Assembly: GCA_046566095.1 (NCBI GenBank)
Contig: JBKHXI010000124.1
Location: 1-5,981, forward strand
DNA: 5,981 bases
Direction: 5' to 3'
From: CAMPJU01 sp046566095
Lineage (GTDB): Bacteria > Pseudomonadota > Gammaproteobacteria > Xanthomonadales > Xanthomonadaceae
Below the pieces are notes generated by a model, which had not been told where the DNA came from, made no database searches, and saw nothing but the letters and a program-made list of their open reading frames with translations. The translations under genes and the position numbers were made by a program. Numbering within the stretch: position 1 is the first letter of the stretch; the number at the start of each line of letters is the position of its first letter. Of the stretch, positions 1-5,205 are shown piece by piece.

Positions 1-243
1 GTCAACGGCCTGCTGCGCGCGGCCGCCGAAGGGCCGCTGGCCGGCATCCTCGGCTACGAGGAACGGCCGCTGGTCTCGATCGATTTCCTCGGCGACCCGC
101 GCTCGGCCATCGTCGACGCGCTGTCCACCCGCGTCACCGGCGGCACCCAGGTCAAGCTCTACGCCTGGTACGACAACGAATGGGGCTACGCCAACCGCAC
201 CGTGGAACTGGCGCGGATGGTCGGGGCGGCGCCGCTGCCATGA
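1..243 (+). CDS. ArsJ-associated glyceraldehyde-3-phosphate dehydrogenase, C-terminal 80 residues (5' end outside window)
   Basis: The first 80 codons read in frame to a TGA at 241-243 and match the C-terminal part of the catalytic domain of type I GAPDH. Visible hallmarks are the LGYEE segment at fragment residues 17-21, the SIDFLGDPRS strand at 26-35 and the conserved WYDNEWGYANR block at 56-66. GAPDH normally oxidises glyceraldehyde 3-phosphate with NAD and phosphate. The ArsJ-linked paralogue is known, from work in Pseudomonas aeruginosa, to use arsenate in place of phosphate and give 1-arseno-3-phosphoglycerate. Assignment to that paralogue rather than the glycolytic enzyme rests mainly on arsJ being the next gene, 124 bases downstream on the same strand. 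The NAD-binding domain and catalytic cysteine lie outside the window, so activity cannot be judged here. Family call is near certain; the arsenate role is inferred from context. Confidence 0.9.
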   Translation, partial: VNGLLRAAAEGPLAGILGYEERPLVSIDFLGDPRSAIVDALSTRVTGGTQVKLYAWYDNEWGYANRTVELARMVGAAPLP

Positions 244-263
244 CCGCCCGTGTCGTGCCCCCG

Positions 264-353
264 CCTGTCGTCCCGAGCGCAGCGAGGGACCTGCTTCTTC
301 CTCCGTCCCCGGCGCGCAAAGCAGGTCCCTCGGCTGCGCCTCGGGACGACAGG
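264..353. repeat. Imperfect inverted repeat, REP-like dispersed type, between gap and arsJ
   Basis: The left arm (264-296) begins CCTGTCGTCCCGAG. The right arm (319-353), read on the other strand, gives the same sequence except for two single-base insertions. A 22-base spacer (297-318) separates the arms. As RNA it would fold into a stem of about 33 base pairs with two one-base bulges. The core, CCCGAGCGCAGCGAGGGACC, resembles a palindromic element scattered through intergenic regions of many unrelated bacterial genomes and often mistranslated as peptides such as SSRAQRGTC or CHPERSEGS. Copy number in this genome cannot be seen from one window. It appears inserted between two genes of one operon and its right end touches the arsJ ribosome binding site. 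Confidence 0.85.
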
Positions 354-357
354 AGGG
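351..357 (+). promoter_or_regulatory. arsJ ribosome binding site overlapping the inverted repeat
   Basis: AGGAGGG is a strong Shine-Dalgarno match ten bases before the GTG start of arsJ at 368. Its first three bases are also the last three of the right arm of the inverted repeat, where they can pair with CCT at 264-266. It supports the GTG start, since no ATG with a comparable site lies nearby. Confidence 0.7.
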
Positions 358-367
358 CGGTGTTCGC

Positions 368-1600
368 GTGACCGCGGCCGCCTCCACCGACCTCCGCCAG
401 TACGCCGTCGTCACCGGCAACTACTGGGCGTTCACCCTGACCGACGGCGCGCTGCGGATGTTGGTGGTGCTGCATTTCCACCAGCTCGGCTACGGCGCGC
501 TGCAGATCGCGCTGCTGTTCCTGTTCTACGAGTTCTTCGGGGTGGTCACCAACCTGCTCGGCGGCTGGCTCGGCGCGCGGATCGGGCTGAACCGGACCAT
601 GCACATCGGCCTGGCGCTGCAGGTGCTGGCGCTGGCGATGCTGGCGGTACCGACCGCGCTGCTGGTGGTGCCCTGGGTGATGGCGGCGCAGGCGCTGTCG
701 GGCATCGCCAAGGACCTCAACAAGATGAGCGCCAAGGCCAGCGTCAAGCTGCTGGTGCCCGAGGACGACGCCGGCAGGCTGTACCGATGGGTGGCACGGC
801 TGACCGGCAGCAAGAACGCGCTCAAGGGCGCGGGTTTCTTCCTCGGCGGCGTGCTGCTGGCGGCGGTCGGCTTCCGTGGTGCGGTGCTGGCGATGGCCGC
901 GGCGCTGCTGCTGGTCTGGCTGGCCAGCCTGGCGCTGCTGCGGCGCGACCTGGGCCGGGCCCGCGCCAGGCCGAAGTTCCGCGACCTGCTGTCCAAGAGC
1001 CGCGCGGTGAACGCGCTCTCGGCCGCGCGCCTGTTCCTGTTCGGCGCGCGCGACGTCTGGTTCGTGGTGGCCCTGCCGGTGTTCCTGTCCAGCGCCCTGG
1101 GCTGGGACCACTGGCGCGTGGGCGCGTTCCTGGCGGCCTGGGTGATCGGCTACGGCATGGTCCAGGCGCTGGCGCCGCGGCTGACCGGGCGCACCAGCCC
1201 GGGGCGCGGCCGGGTGGTCGCCTGGGCCGCGGTGCTGGCGCTGGCGCCGGCGGCGCTCGCGCTGGCGCTGGCCGACGGCCGCTGGCCGGCGGCGCCGGTG
1301 CTGGTCGCGGGGCTCACGGCGTTCGGGGTGCTGTTCGCGGTGAACTCGGCCGTGCACAGCTACCTGATCGTGCGCCACGCCCAGGCCGACGGGGTGTCGC
1401 TGGACGTGGGCTTCTACTACATGGCCAACGCCATGGGCCGGCTGCTGGGCACGGTGCTGTCGGGCTGGCTGTACCAGGCGCAGGGGCTGGTCGCCTGCCT
1501 GTGGGTCTCGGCGCTGCTGGTGTCGCTCTCGGCCCTGGCCGCCGGCGCCCTGCCCCGCCAGCCGGCCCCGTCTTCCGCCAGGCATGCCGCCCCGCCGTAG
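368..1600 (+). CDS. arsJ: Organoarsenical efflux MFS transporter ArsJ
   Basis: This 410-residue protein is a major facilitator superfamily permease of the inner membrane that exports 1-arseno-3-phosphoglycerate. The product breaks down outside the cell, so ArsJ plus GAPDH works as an arsenate efflux pathway. ArsJ-type features are NYWAFTLTDGALRMLV at residues 18-33, the YEFFGVVTNLLGGWLGAR loop at 54-71, SGIAKDLNKMSAKASVK at 111-127 and LTGSKNALKG at 145-154. Hydrophobic segments (about 30-55, 55-70, 80-105, 155-190, 232-268, 284-302, 309-333, 355-395) fit a 12-helix MFS fold, and the length is normal. The polar stretch at 196-213 is the usual loop between the two halves. The start is GTG with an AGGAGGG site. 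The last 15 residues are rich in Pro, Ala and Ser and probably disordered. It should be co-transcribed with the GAPDH gene 124 bases upstream, despite the intervening repeat. An arsR-type repressor would be expected further upstream but is not in view. Confidence 0.94.
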   Translation: MTAAASTDLRQYAVVTGNYWAFTLTDGALRMLVVLHFHQLGYGALQIALLFLFYEFFGVVTNLLGGWLGARIGLNRTMHIGLALQVLALAMLAVPTALLVVPWVMAAQALSGIAKDLNKMSAKASVKLLVPEDDAGRLYRWVARLTGSKNALKGAGFFLGGVLLAAVGFRGAVLAMAAALLLVWLASLALLRRDLGRARARPKFRDLLSKSRAVNALSAARLFLFGARDVWFVVALPVFLSSALGWDHWRVGAFLAAWVIGYGMVQALAPRLTGRTSPGRGRVVAWAAVLALAPAALALALADGRWPAAPVLVAGLTAFGVLFAVNSAVHSYLIVRHAQADGVSLDVGFYYMANAMGRLLGTVLSGWLYQAQGLVACLWVSALLVSLSALAAGALPRQPAPSSARHAAPP

Positions 1601-1659
1601 GTACGAGCGGGATGCGCGGCGGCGGAGGCCCGGCTGTCGCACGGCCGTAACATGCGGCG

Positions 1660-1739
1660 GGCGAGAATGGGCCGCAGGATGGACCTCGAGTCATCCGCTC
1701 TCTCCCCCATTGCAGCGCGGCTCCGGCCGCGCTTTTTTT
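1660..1739 (+). ncRNA. Candidate small RNA or arsJ 3'-UTR-derived RNA ending at an intrinsic terminator
   Basis: Two hairpins flank a pyrimidine-rich single-stranded linker. The first pairs GGAT (1677-1680) and GAC (1682-1684) with GTC (1690-1692) and ATCC (1693-1696), with a bulged G at 1681 and a five-base CTCGA loop. The linker at 1697-1713 includes CTCTCTCCCCC, complementary to purine-rich ribosome binding sites. The second hairpin is the terminator at 1714-1739 with its U tail. This layout is typical of Hfq-type small RNAs. A possible -10 box is TAACAT at 1648-1653, but no good -35 element is visible, so the 5' end is a guess. It may equally be the processed or unprocessed 3' end of the arsJ transcript. 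I do not recognise it as a named RNA family. Confidence 0.3.
1714..1739 (+). terminator. Rho-independent terminator downstream of arsJ
   Basis: AGCGCGGC (1714-1721) pairs perfectly with GCCGCGCT (1726-1733) around a TCCG tetraloop. The run of T residues reaches 1739, leaving six after the stem. It lies 114 bases past the arsJ stop and faces the same way, so it should end the gap-arsJ transcript, or a small RNA, and insulate the pst operon from it. Confidence 0.88.
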
Positions 1740-1756
1740 GTGACCGGCGCCAGCCG

Positions 1757-1825
1757 GAATCGGGCCGATTCGCCCCCGGATCGGCTCGGATCGGCTCGGA
1801 TCGGCCCTGAATCGGCGGAAATCAG
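1757..1825. repeat. Helically phased GRATCGG heptamer array
   Basis: Exact GRATCGG heptamers start at 1757, 1778, 1788, 1798 and 1809, and a degenerate copy (AAATCAG) starts at 1819. The intervals are 21, 10, 10, 11 and 10 bases. The middle three copies sit in a 10-base tandem unit, GGATCGGCTC, at 1778-1807 (the third ends CCC). The first copy also forms a perfect 15-base palindrome, GAATCGGGCCGATTC (1757-1771). One-turn spacing puts the copies on the same DNA face, as in multi-site regulator binding regions. It may instead be a short remnant of the AATCGG-rich tandem repeats that I recall from xanthomonad intergenic regions. Confidence 0.6.
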
Positions 1826-1831
1826 GGAATT

Positions 1832-1855
1832 GGCGGGGTCGCCAGCGACCCTGCC
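1832..1855. repeat. Hairpin-forming inverted repeat upstream of the pstS promoter
   Basis: GGCGGGGTCG (1832-1841) can pair with CGACCCTGCC (1846-1855) around a CCAG loop, with one G-U wobble. No T run follows, so it is not a standard terminator. It lies about 65 bases before the Pho box. Its function is unknown; in GC-rich DNA such a hairpin can be fortuitous. Confidence 0.4.
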
Positions 1856-1919
1856 CGGATGACCGGGGACTCCAGACGGCGATGCGGCCCCAGGACTGCC
1901 TCCGACGACGGTCCCGGAC

Positions 1920-1953
1920 CTGTCATCTTCATGTAACAAAAACATCATTTCAT
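1920..1953 (+). promoter_or_regulatory. Pho box and -10 element of the pstS promoter
   Basis: CTGTCAT (1920-1926) matches the PhoB half-site exactly. After four bases comes ATGTAAC (1931-1937), a five-of-seven match to CTGTCAC, giving the standard 18-base Pho box of two direct repeats at 11-base spacing. A weaker third repeat, ACATCAT (1942-1948), continues the 11-base period. TTTCAT (1948-1953) lies ten bases past the box, where a -10 hexamer is expected in PhoB promoters that lack a normal -35. This is the most AT-rich patch of the window. It predicts induction by phosphate starvation through PhoR-PhoB, with transcription starting near 1960. Confidence 0.8.
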
Positions 1954-1993
1954 GCTCCTGCCCGCCGGCGCCCCTGCCGGCCCATCCCGTCAT

Positions 1994-1997
1994 GGAG
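1994..1997 (+). promoter_or_regulatory. pstS ribosome binding site that decides the start
   Basis: GGAG sits six bases before the ATG at 2004. The in-frame ATG at 1992 has no purine-rich site upstream and overlaps this motif, so 2004 is preferred. It also gives the more typical signal peptide, beginning MSPTTARSAV. Confidence 0.7.
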
Positions 1998-2003
1998 TCG
2001 CGC

Positions 2004-3098
2004 ATGTCCCCGACCACGGCCCGTTCCGCCGTCCTGTCCCTCGCCCTGGCGCTGTCGCTGGCCGCCTGTTCCGACAACCCGCCGCCCGCGGCCGGCGACA
2101 CCGGCGGCGCCCTGCCCGGCCAGCAGGCCGAGACCGGCGAGCGCATCACCGCGCAGATCACCGGCGCCGGGGCCACCTTCATCTACCCGTTGCTGGCCAA
2201 GTGGTCGGACGACTACAACAAAGCCACCGGCGCGCGCATCAACTACCAGTCGATCGGCTCGGGCGGCGGCATCGCCCAGATCAAGGCCGGCACCGTCGAC
2301 TTCGGTTCCTCCGACAAGCCGCTGCCGCCCGAGGAGCTGGCGGAGGGCGGCCTGGGCCAATTCCCCTCGGCGATCGGCGGCGTGGTGCCGGTAGTCAACC
2401 TGCCGGGCATCGAGCCCGGCCAGCTGCGCCTGACCGGCCCGCTGCTGGCCGACATCTACCTGGGCAAGGTGACCCGCTGGAACGACCCGGCGATCGCCGC
2501 GCTCAATCCCGGCCTGGCCCTGCCCGACAGGAAGATCAGCGTGGTGCACCGCTCCGACGGCTCCGGCACCACCTTCAACTTCGTCAACTACCTGTCCAAG
2601 GTCAGCCCGGAATGGCAGTCGAAGGTCGGCGAAGGCACCGCGGTGAGCTGGCCGACCGGCGTCGGCGGCAAGGGCAACGAGGGCGTGGCCGCCTACGTCA
2701 AGCAGATCGAGGGCGGCATCGGCTATGTCGAGCTGGCCTATGCCACCCAGACCGGCATGTCCTATGCCTCGATGCAGAACGCCGCCGGCGCCTGGGTGCG
2801 GCCGAGCGCCGAGACCTTCCAGGCCGCCGCCGCCACCGCGGACTGGAAGAACGCGCAGGACTTCAACCTGATCATCACCAACGCCCCGGGCGAGCAGGCC
2901 TGGCCGATCGCGGCCACCAACTTCATCCTGATGTACAAGCAGCCGAAGAACCCGGAACGTTCGCGTCAGGCGCTCGCCTTCTTCCGCTGGGCGCTGGAGA
3001 ACGGACAGGCGCAGGCCGACGAACTGCATTACGTGCCGCTGCCGCCGGAGCTGGTGGAGCAGGTCAAGGCCTACTGGGCCGCGGAATTCAAGCTGTAA
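2004..3098 (+). CDS. pstS: Phosphate ABC transporter substrate-binding protein PstS, probable lipoprotein
   Basis: PstS captures inorganic phosphate and hands it to the PstCA channel. The 364-residue protein opens with a short basic region, a hydrophobic stretch (about 9-21) and the lipobox LAAC ending at Cys22. It is therefore probably lipid-anchored rather than freely soluble as in E. coli; Ser at +2 would favour the outer membrane by the E. coli rule. A Pro/Gly/Ala-rich linker runs to about residue 48. The mature domain starts with GAGATFIYPLLAKW (54-67), then GSGGGIAQIKAGTVDFGSSD (85-104), and RSDGSGTTFNF at 183-193, the conserved phosphate-binding loop. GVGGKGNEGV and GIGYVELAYA follow in the later part, as in other PstS proteins. 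It is first in the operon, directly behind the Pho box. The alternative start at 1992 would add four residues. Confidence 0.96.
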   Translation: MSPTTARSAVLSLALALSLAACSDNPPPAAGDTGGALPGQQAETGERITAQITGAGATFIYPLLAKWSDDYNKATGARINYQSIGSGGGIAQIKAGTVDFGSSDKPLPPEELAEGGLGQFPSAIGGVVPVVNLPGIEPGQLRLTGPLLADIYLGKVTRWNDPAIAALNPGLALPDRKISVVHRSDGSGTTFNFVNYLSKVSPEWQSKVGEGTAVSWPTGVGGKGNEGVAAYVKQIEGGIGYVELAYATQTGMSYASMQNAAGAWVRPSAETFQAAAATADWKNAQDFNLIITNAPGEQAWPIAATNFILMYKQPKNPERSRQALAFFRWALENGQAQADELHYVPLPPELVEQVKAYWAAEFKL

Positions 3099-3115
3099 TC
3101 CGCGCCCCGCAGACT

Positions 3116-3185
3116 GGCCGTCGTTGCCGCGACGGCCCTGCGCGGCGACAATCCGGGGCCGGCGGGTGGCCACCACCCGCCGGCC
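3116..3185 (+). promoter_or_regulatory. Two strong hairpins between pstS and pstC
   Basis: The first pairs GGCCGTCG (3116-3123) with CGACGGCC (3130-3137) around a six-base loop. The second is a perfect 13-base stem, GGCCGGCGGGTGG (3157-3169) with CCACCCGCCGGCC (3173-3185), around CCA. Neither has a T run, so they are unlikely to be full intrinsic terminators. They sit in the 181-base pstS-pstC gap. By analogy with other binding-protein operons, they probably protect the 3' end of a pstS-only mRNA, so that PstS is made in excess over the membrane subunits. From 3186 to 3279 the leader is C-rich and looks poorly structured, which could suit Rho loading. Confidence 0.6.
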
Positions 3186-3279
3186 TTCGGCTTGCCGCCG
3201 ACCCCGAGGCCCCACCCGCTTCCCCGCATGGCGGCCCGCCCGCCGCGCACCCCGCCCCCTCCTGCCGCACGCCGAGCCG

Positions 3280-4248
3280 ATGAACGCGACCACGCTGCCC
3301 CGCGCCGACGACCGCCGCGACCTGGCCGACGCCACCGCCGACCGCAGCTTCCGCTGGCTGGTCACCGGCGCCGGCGTGCTGGTGCTGGTCTCGCTGGCGG
3401 CCGCGGCGCTGTCGATGCTGTGGGGCGGCCGGGCGGCGTTCGAGAAGTTCGGCATCGCCTTCCTCTGGCGCGACGCCTGGAACCCGGTGCTGCAGGACTT
3501 CGGCGCGCTGGTGCCGATCTACGGCACCCTGGTCACCGCCCTGATCGCGATGGTGATCGCGGTGCCGGTGAGCTTCGGCATCGCCATGTTCCTGACCGAG
3601 GTCGCGCCGAAGTGGATGCGCGCCCCGATCGGCTCGGCGATCGAGCTGCTGGCCGGCATCCCCTCGATCATCTACGGCATGTGGGGCCTGTTCGTGCTGG
3701 TGCCGTTCCTGGCCGCCAACGTCTATCCCTGGGTCGACGAGAACCTGGGCGGTCTGCCGATGGTCGGGGCGCTGTTCTCCGGCCCGCCGCTGGGCCTGGG
3801 CATGGGCACCGCCGGGCTGGTGCTGGCGATCATGGTGATCCCGTTCGTGTCCTCGGTGATGCGCGAGGTGTTCCTGACCGTGCCCGGCCAGCTGAAGGAA
3901 TCGGCCTATGCGCTCGGCTCGACCCGCTGGGAAGTGATCTGGGACGTGGTCCTGCCCTACACCCGCTCGGCGGTGATCGGCGGGATCTTCCTGGGACTGG
4001 GCCGGGCGCTGGGCGAGACCATGGCGGTGACCTTCGTGCTCGGCAACGCGCACCGGCTCACGCCCTCGCTGCTGGAGCCGGGCAACTCGATCGCGGCCAC
4101 CATCGCCAACGAGTTCACCGAGGCCGATTCGCCGATGTACCTGTCCTCGCTGATCGCGCTGGGCTTCGTTCTGTTCCTGGTGACCTTCGTGGTGCTGACC
4201 ATCGCCCGGCTGATGCTGCGGCAGCTGGCCAAGCGGGAGGGCGCATGA
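3280..4248 (+). CDS. pstC: Phosphate ABC transporter permease PstC
   Basis: This 322-residue inner-membrane protein is one half of the phosphate channel. Hydrophobic segments lie near 26-48, 78-104, 121-145, 177-193, 230-256 and 288-313, giving the six helices expected. The cytoplasmic EAA-type loop that docks on PstB is ESAYALGSTRWEVIWDVVLP (207-226). The following helix carries GRALGETMAVTFVLGN (241-256), whose Arg242 and Glu246 correspond to charged residues important for transport in E. coli PstC. The ATG at 3280 was chosen because the protein then begins at a normal length before the first helix. The frame is open upstream but would add only an Arg/Pro-rich, GC-driven stretch. The ribosome binding site is weak (GAG, three bases before the ATG), so translation may be modest or coupled. 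The stop overlaps the pstA start. Confidence 0.96.
   Translation: MNATTLPRADDRRDLADATADRSFRWLVTGAGVLVLVSLAAAALSMLWGGRAAFEKFGIAFLWRDAWNPVLQDFGALVPIYGTLVTALIAMVIAVPVSFGIAMFLTEVAPKWMRAPIGSAIELLAGIPSIIYGMWGLFVLVPFLAANVYPWVDENLGGLPMVGALFSGPPLGLGMGTAGLVLAIMVIPFVSSVMREVFLTVPGQLKESAYALGSTRWEVIWDVVLPYTRSAVIGGIFLGLGRALGETMAVTFVLGNAHRLTPSLLEPGNSIAATIANEFTEADSPMYLSSLIALGFVLFLVTFVVLTIARLMLRQLAKREGA
4236..4240 (+). promoter_or_regulatory. pstA ribosome binding site inside the end of pstC
   Basis: GGAGG lies four bases before the ATG at 4245 and seven before the ATG at 4248; both are in frame. The spacing favours 4248. It supports translational coupling of pstC and pstA. Confidence 0.65.
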
Positions 4249-5123
4249 TGGGCATGATCGGCGACCAGTTCGGCCTGTACCGCGTCCGCCGCGCCAAGAA
4301 CATCGCCGCCCAGGTGCTGGCGGTGGTGGCGACGGTGTTCGGCCTGTTCTGGCTGGTGTGGATCCTGTGGACCACGCTGAGCCGGGGCATCGCCTCGTTC
4401 AACCTGGCCCTGTTCACCGAGCTGACCCCGCCGCCTGGCGCCGAGGGCGGCCTGCGCAACGCCTTCTACGGCAGCGCGCTGATGAGCCTGATGGGCATCG
4501 CCATCGGCGCCCCGGTCGGCGTGCTGGCCGGGACCTTCCTGGCCGAGTACTCGACCAGGCTGTGGATGGCGCGGCTGGCCGAGGTGGTGCGCTTCGTCAA
4601 CGACATCCTGCTGTCGGCGCCCTCGATCGTGCTGGGCCTGTTCGTCTATACCCTGGTGGTGGCCACCATGGGCCACTTCTCGGCGCTGGCCGGCGCCATC
4701 GCCCTGGCCTTCATCGTGCTGCCGGTGGTGGTGCGGACCACCGACGAGATGCTGCAGCTGGTGCCGGTGCAGATGCGCGAGGCGGCGCTGTCGCTGGGCG
4801 TGCCGCAGTGGAAGGTGACGGTGCAGGTGCTGTACCGCTCGGCGCTGCCGGGCATCGTCACCGGCATCCTGCTGGCGCTGGCGCGAATCGCCGGCGAGAC
4901 CGCGCCGCTGCTGTTCACCGCGCTCAACAACCAGTACTGGTCGACGAACATCCTGGCGCCGATGGCCAACGTGCCGGTGGTGATCTTCCAGTACGCGATG
5001 AGCCCCTACGACAGCTGGCACAGCCTGGCCTGGGCCGGCGCCTTCATCTTGACCATGTTCGTGCTGCTGGTCAGCCTGGTGGCGCGCGCGATCGTCGCCC
5101 GCGGCCGCATCGAACACCACTGA
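4248..5123 (+). CDS. pstA: Phosphate ABC transporter permease PstA
   Basis: The second channel subunit, 291 residues from the ATG at 4248. Hydrophobic segments fall near 20-43, 75-98, 118-141, 145-162, 203-222 and 259-284. The EAA loop that contacts PstB is EAALSLGVPQWKVTVQVLYR (178-197), closing with SALP to 201. The next helix has the PstA signature ALARIAGETAPLLFTA (210-225), containing Arg213 and Glu217, followed by LNNQYW (226-231). The start overlaps the pstC stop, a sign of translational coupling and equal subunit supply. ATGs at 4245 (one residue longer) and 4254 (two residues shorter) are also possible. Length and motifs are normal for the family. It acts in the inner membrane with PstC, PstB and PstS. 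Confidence 0.96.
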   Translation: MGMIGDQFGLYRVRRAKNIAAQVLAVVATVFGLFWLVWILWTTLSRGIASFNLALFTELTPPPGAEGGLRNAFYGSALMSLMGIAIGAPVGVLAGTFLAEYSTRLWMARLAEVVRFVNDILLSAPSIVLGLFVYTLVVATMGHFSALAGAIALAFIVLPVVVRTTDEMLQLVPVQMREAALSLGVPQWKVTVQVLYRSALPGIVTGILLALARIAGETAPLLFTALNNQYWSTNILAPMANVPVVIFQYAMSPYDSWHSLAWAGAFILTMFVLLVSLVARAIVARGRIEHH

Positions 5124-5193
5124 CCCGGATGCGACGATGCCCGACGCCAACCTGCCCGACGCCGCCAGCGCCCCCGCCCCGCATGCATCCGCC

Positions 5194-5197
5194 AGGA
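5194..5197 (+). promoter_or_regulatory. pstB ribosome binding site favouring the ATG at 5206
   Basis: AGGA is eight bases before the ATG at 5206. The in-frame alternative at 5137 has only a GGA (5127-5129) seven bases upstream. The choice is not certain. Confidence 0.5.
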
Positions 5198-5205
5198 CAC
5201 CGGCC

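Larger units (their letters stand above)
1601..1991. other. 391-base intergenic region between arsJ and pstS, no convincing protein gene
   Basis: Short ORFs exist here on both strands, but none has a good ribosome binding site or recognisable protein. From left to right: 1601-1656 has nothing clear; 1677-1739 holds a stem-loop and an intrinsic terminator (possible small RNA); 1757-1825 is a heptamer array; 1832-1855 is a hairpin; 1856-1919 has nothing clear; 1920-1953 is an AT-rich Pho box promoter; 1954-1991 is the pstS leader. Confidence 0.7.

Noticed and set aside
152..1642. Long reverse-strand ORF opposite arsJ
   Set aside because: It is a low-complexity Arg/Gln/His-rich translation lying antisense to a clear ArsJ gene. 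This is the usual shadow of strong GC third-position bias.
250..1650. Forward-strand ORF overlapping arsJ in another frame
   Set aside because: Its start is the mistranslated inverted repeat (SSRAQRGTC...), and the rest is an Arg/Ala/Gly-rich out-of-frame reading of arsJ.
1778..1807. CRISPR array or plasmid replication iterons
   Set aside because: The units are 10 bases long and contiguous, without unique spacers, and there is no cas or replication gene nearby.
1691..2182. Reverse-strand ORF covering the arsJ-pstS spacer
   Set aside because: It runs antisense through the terminator, the heptamer array and the Pho box and into pstS, with no domain. It stays open only because of composition.
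3157..3185. Intrinsic terminator after pstS
   Set aside because: The 13-base stem is strong but is followed by TTCGGCTTG with no T run, so it is better described as a stabilising or attenuating hairpin.
1950..3455. Long reverse-strand ORF opposite pstS and the start of pstC
   Set aside because: It has no recognisable domain and is antisense to a clear PstS. Composition is that of a GC-bias shadow.
3192..4247. Open frame running across pstC in a shifted frame and continuing into pstA
   Set aside because: Only the part from about 4245-4248 onward is PstA. The upstream part is out of frame with PstC and Arg/Gly-rich, so it is not a fused or extended protein.
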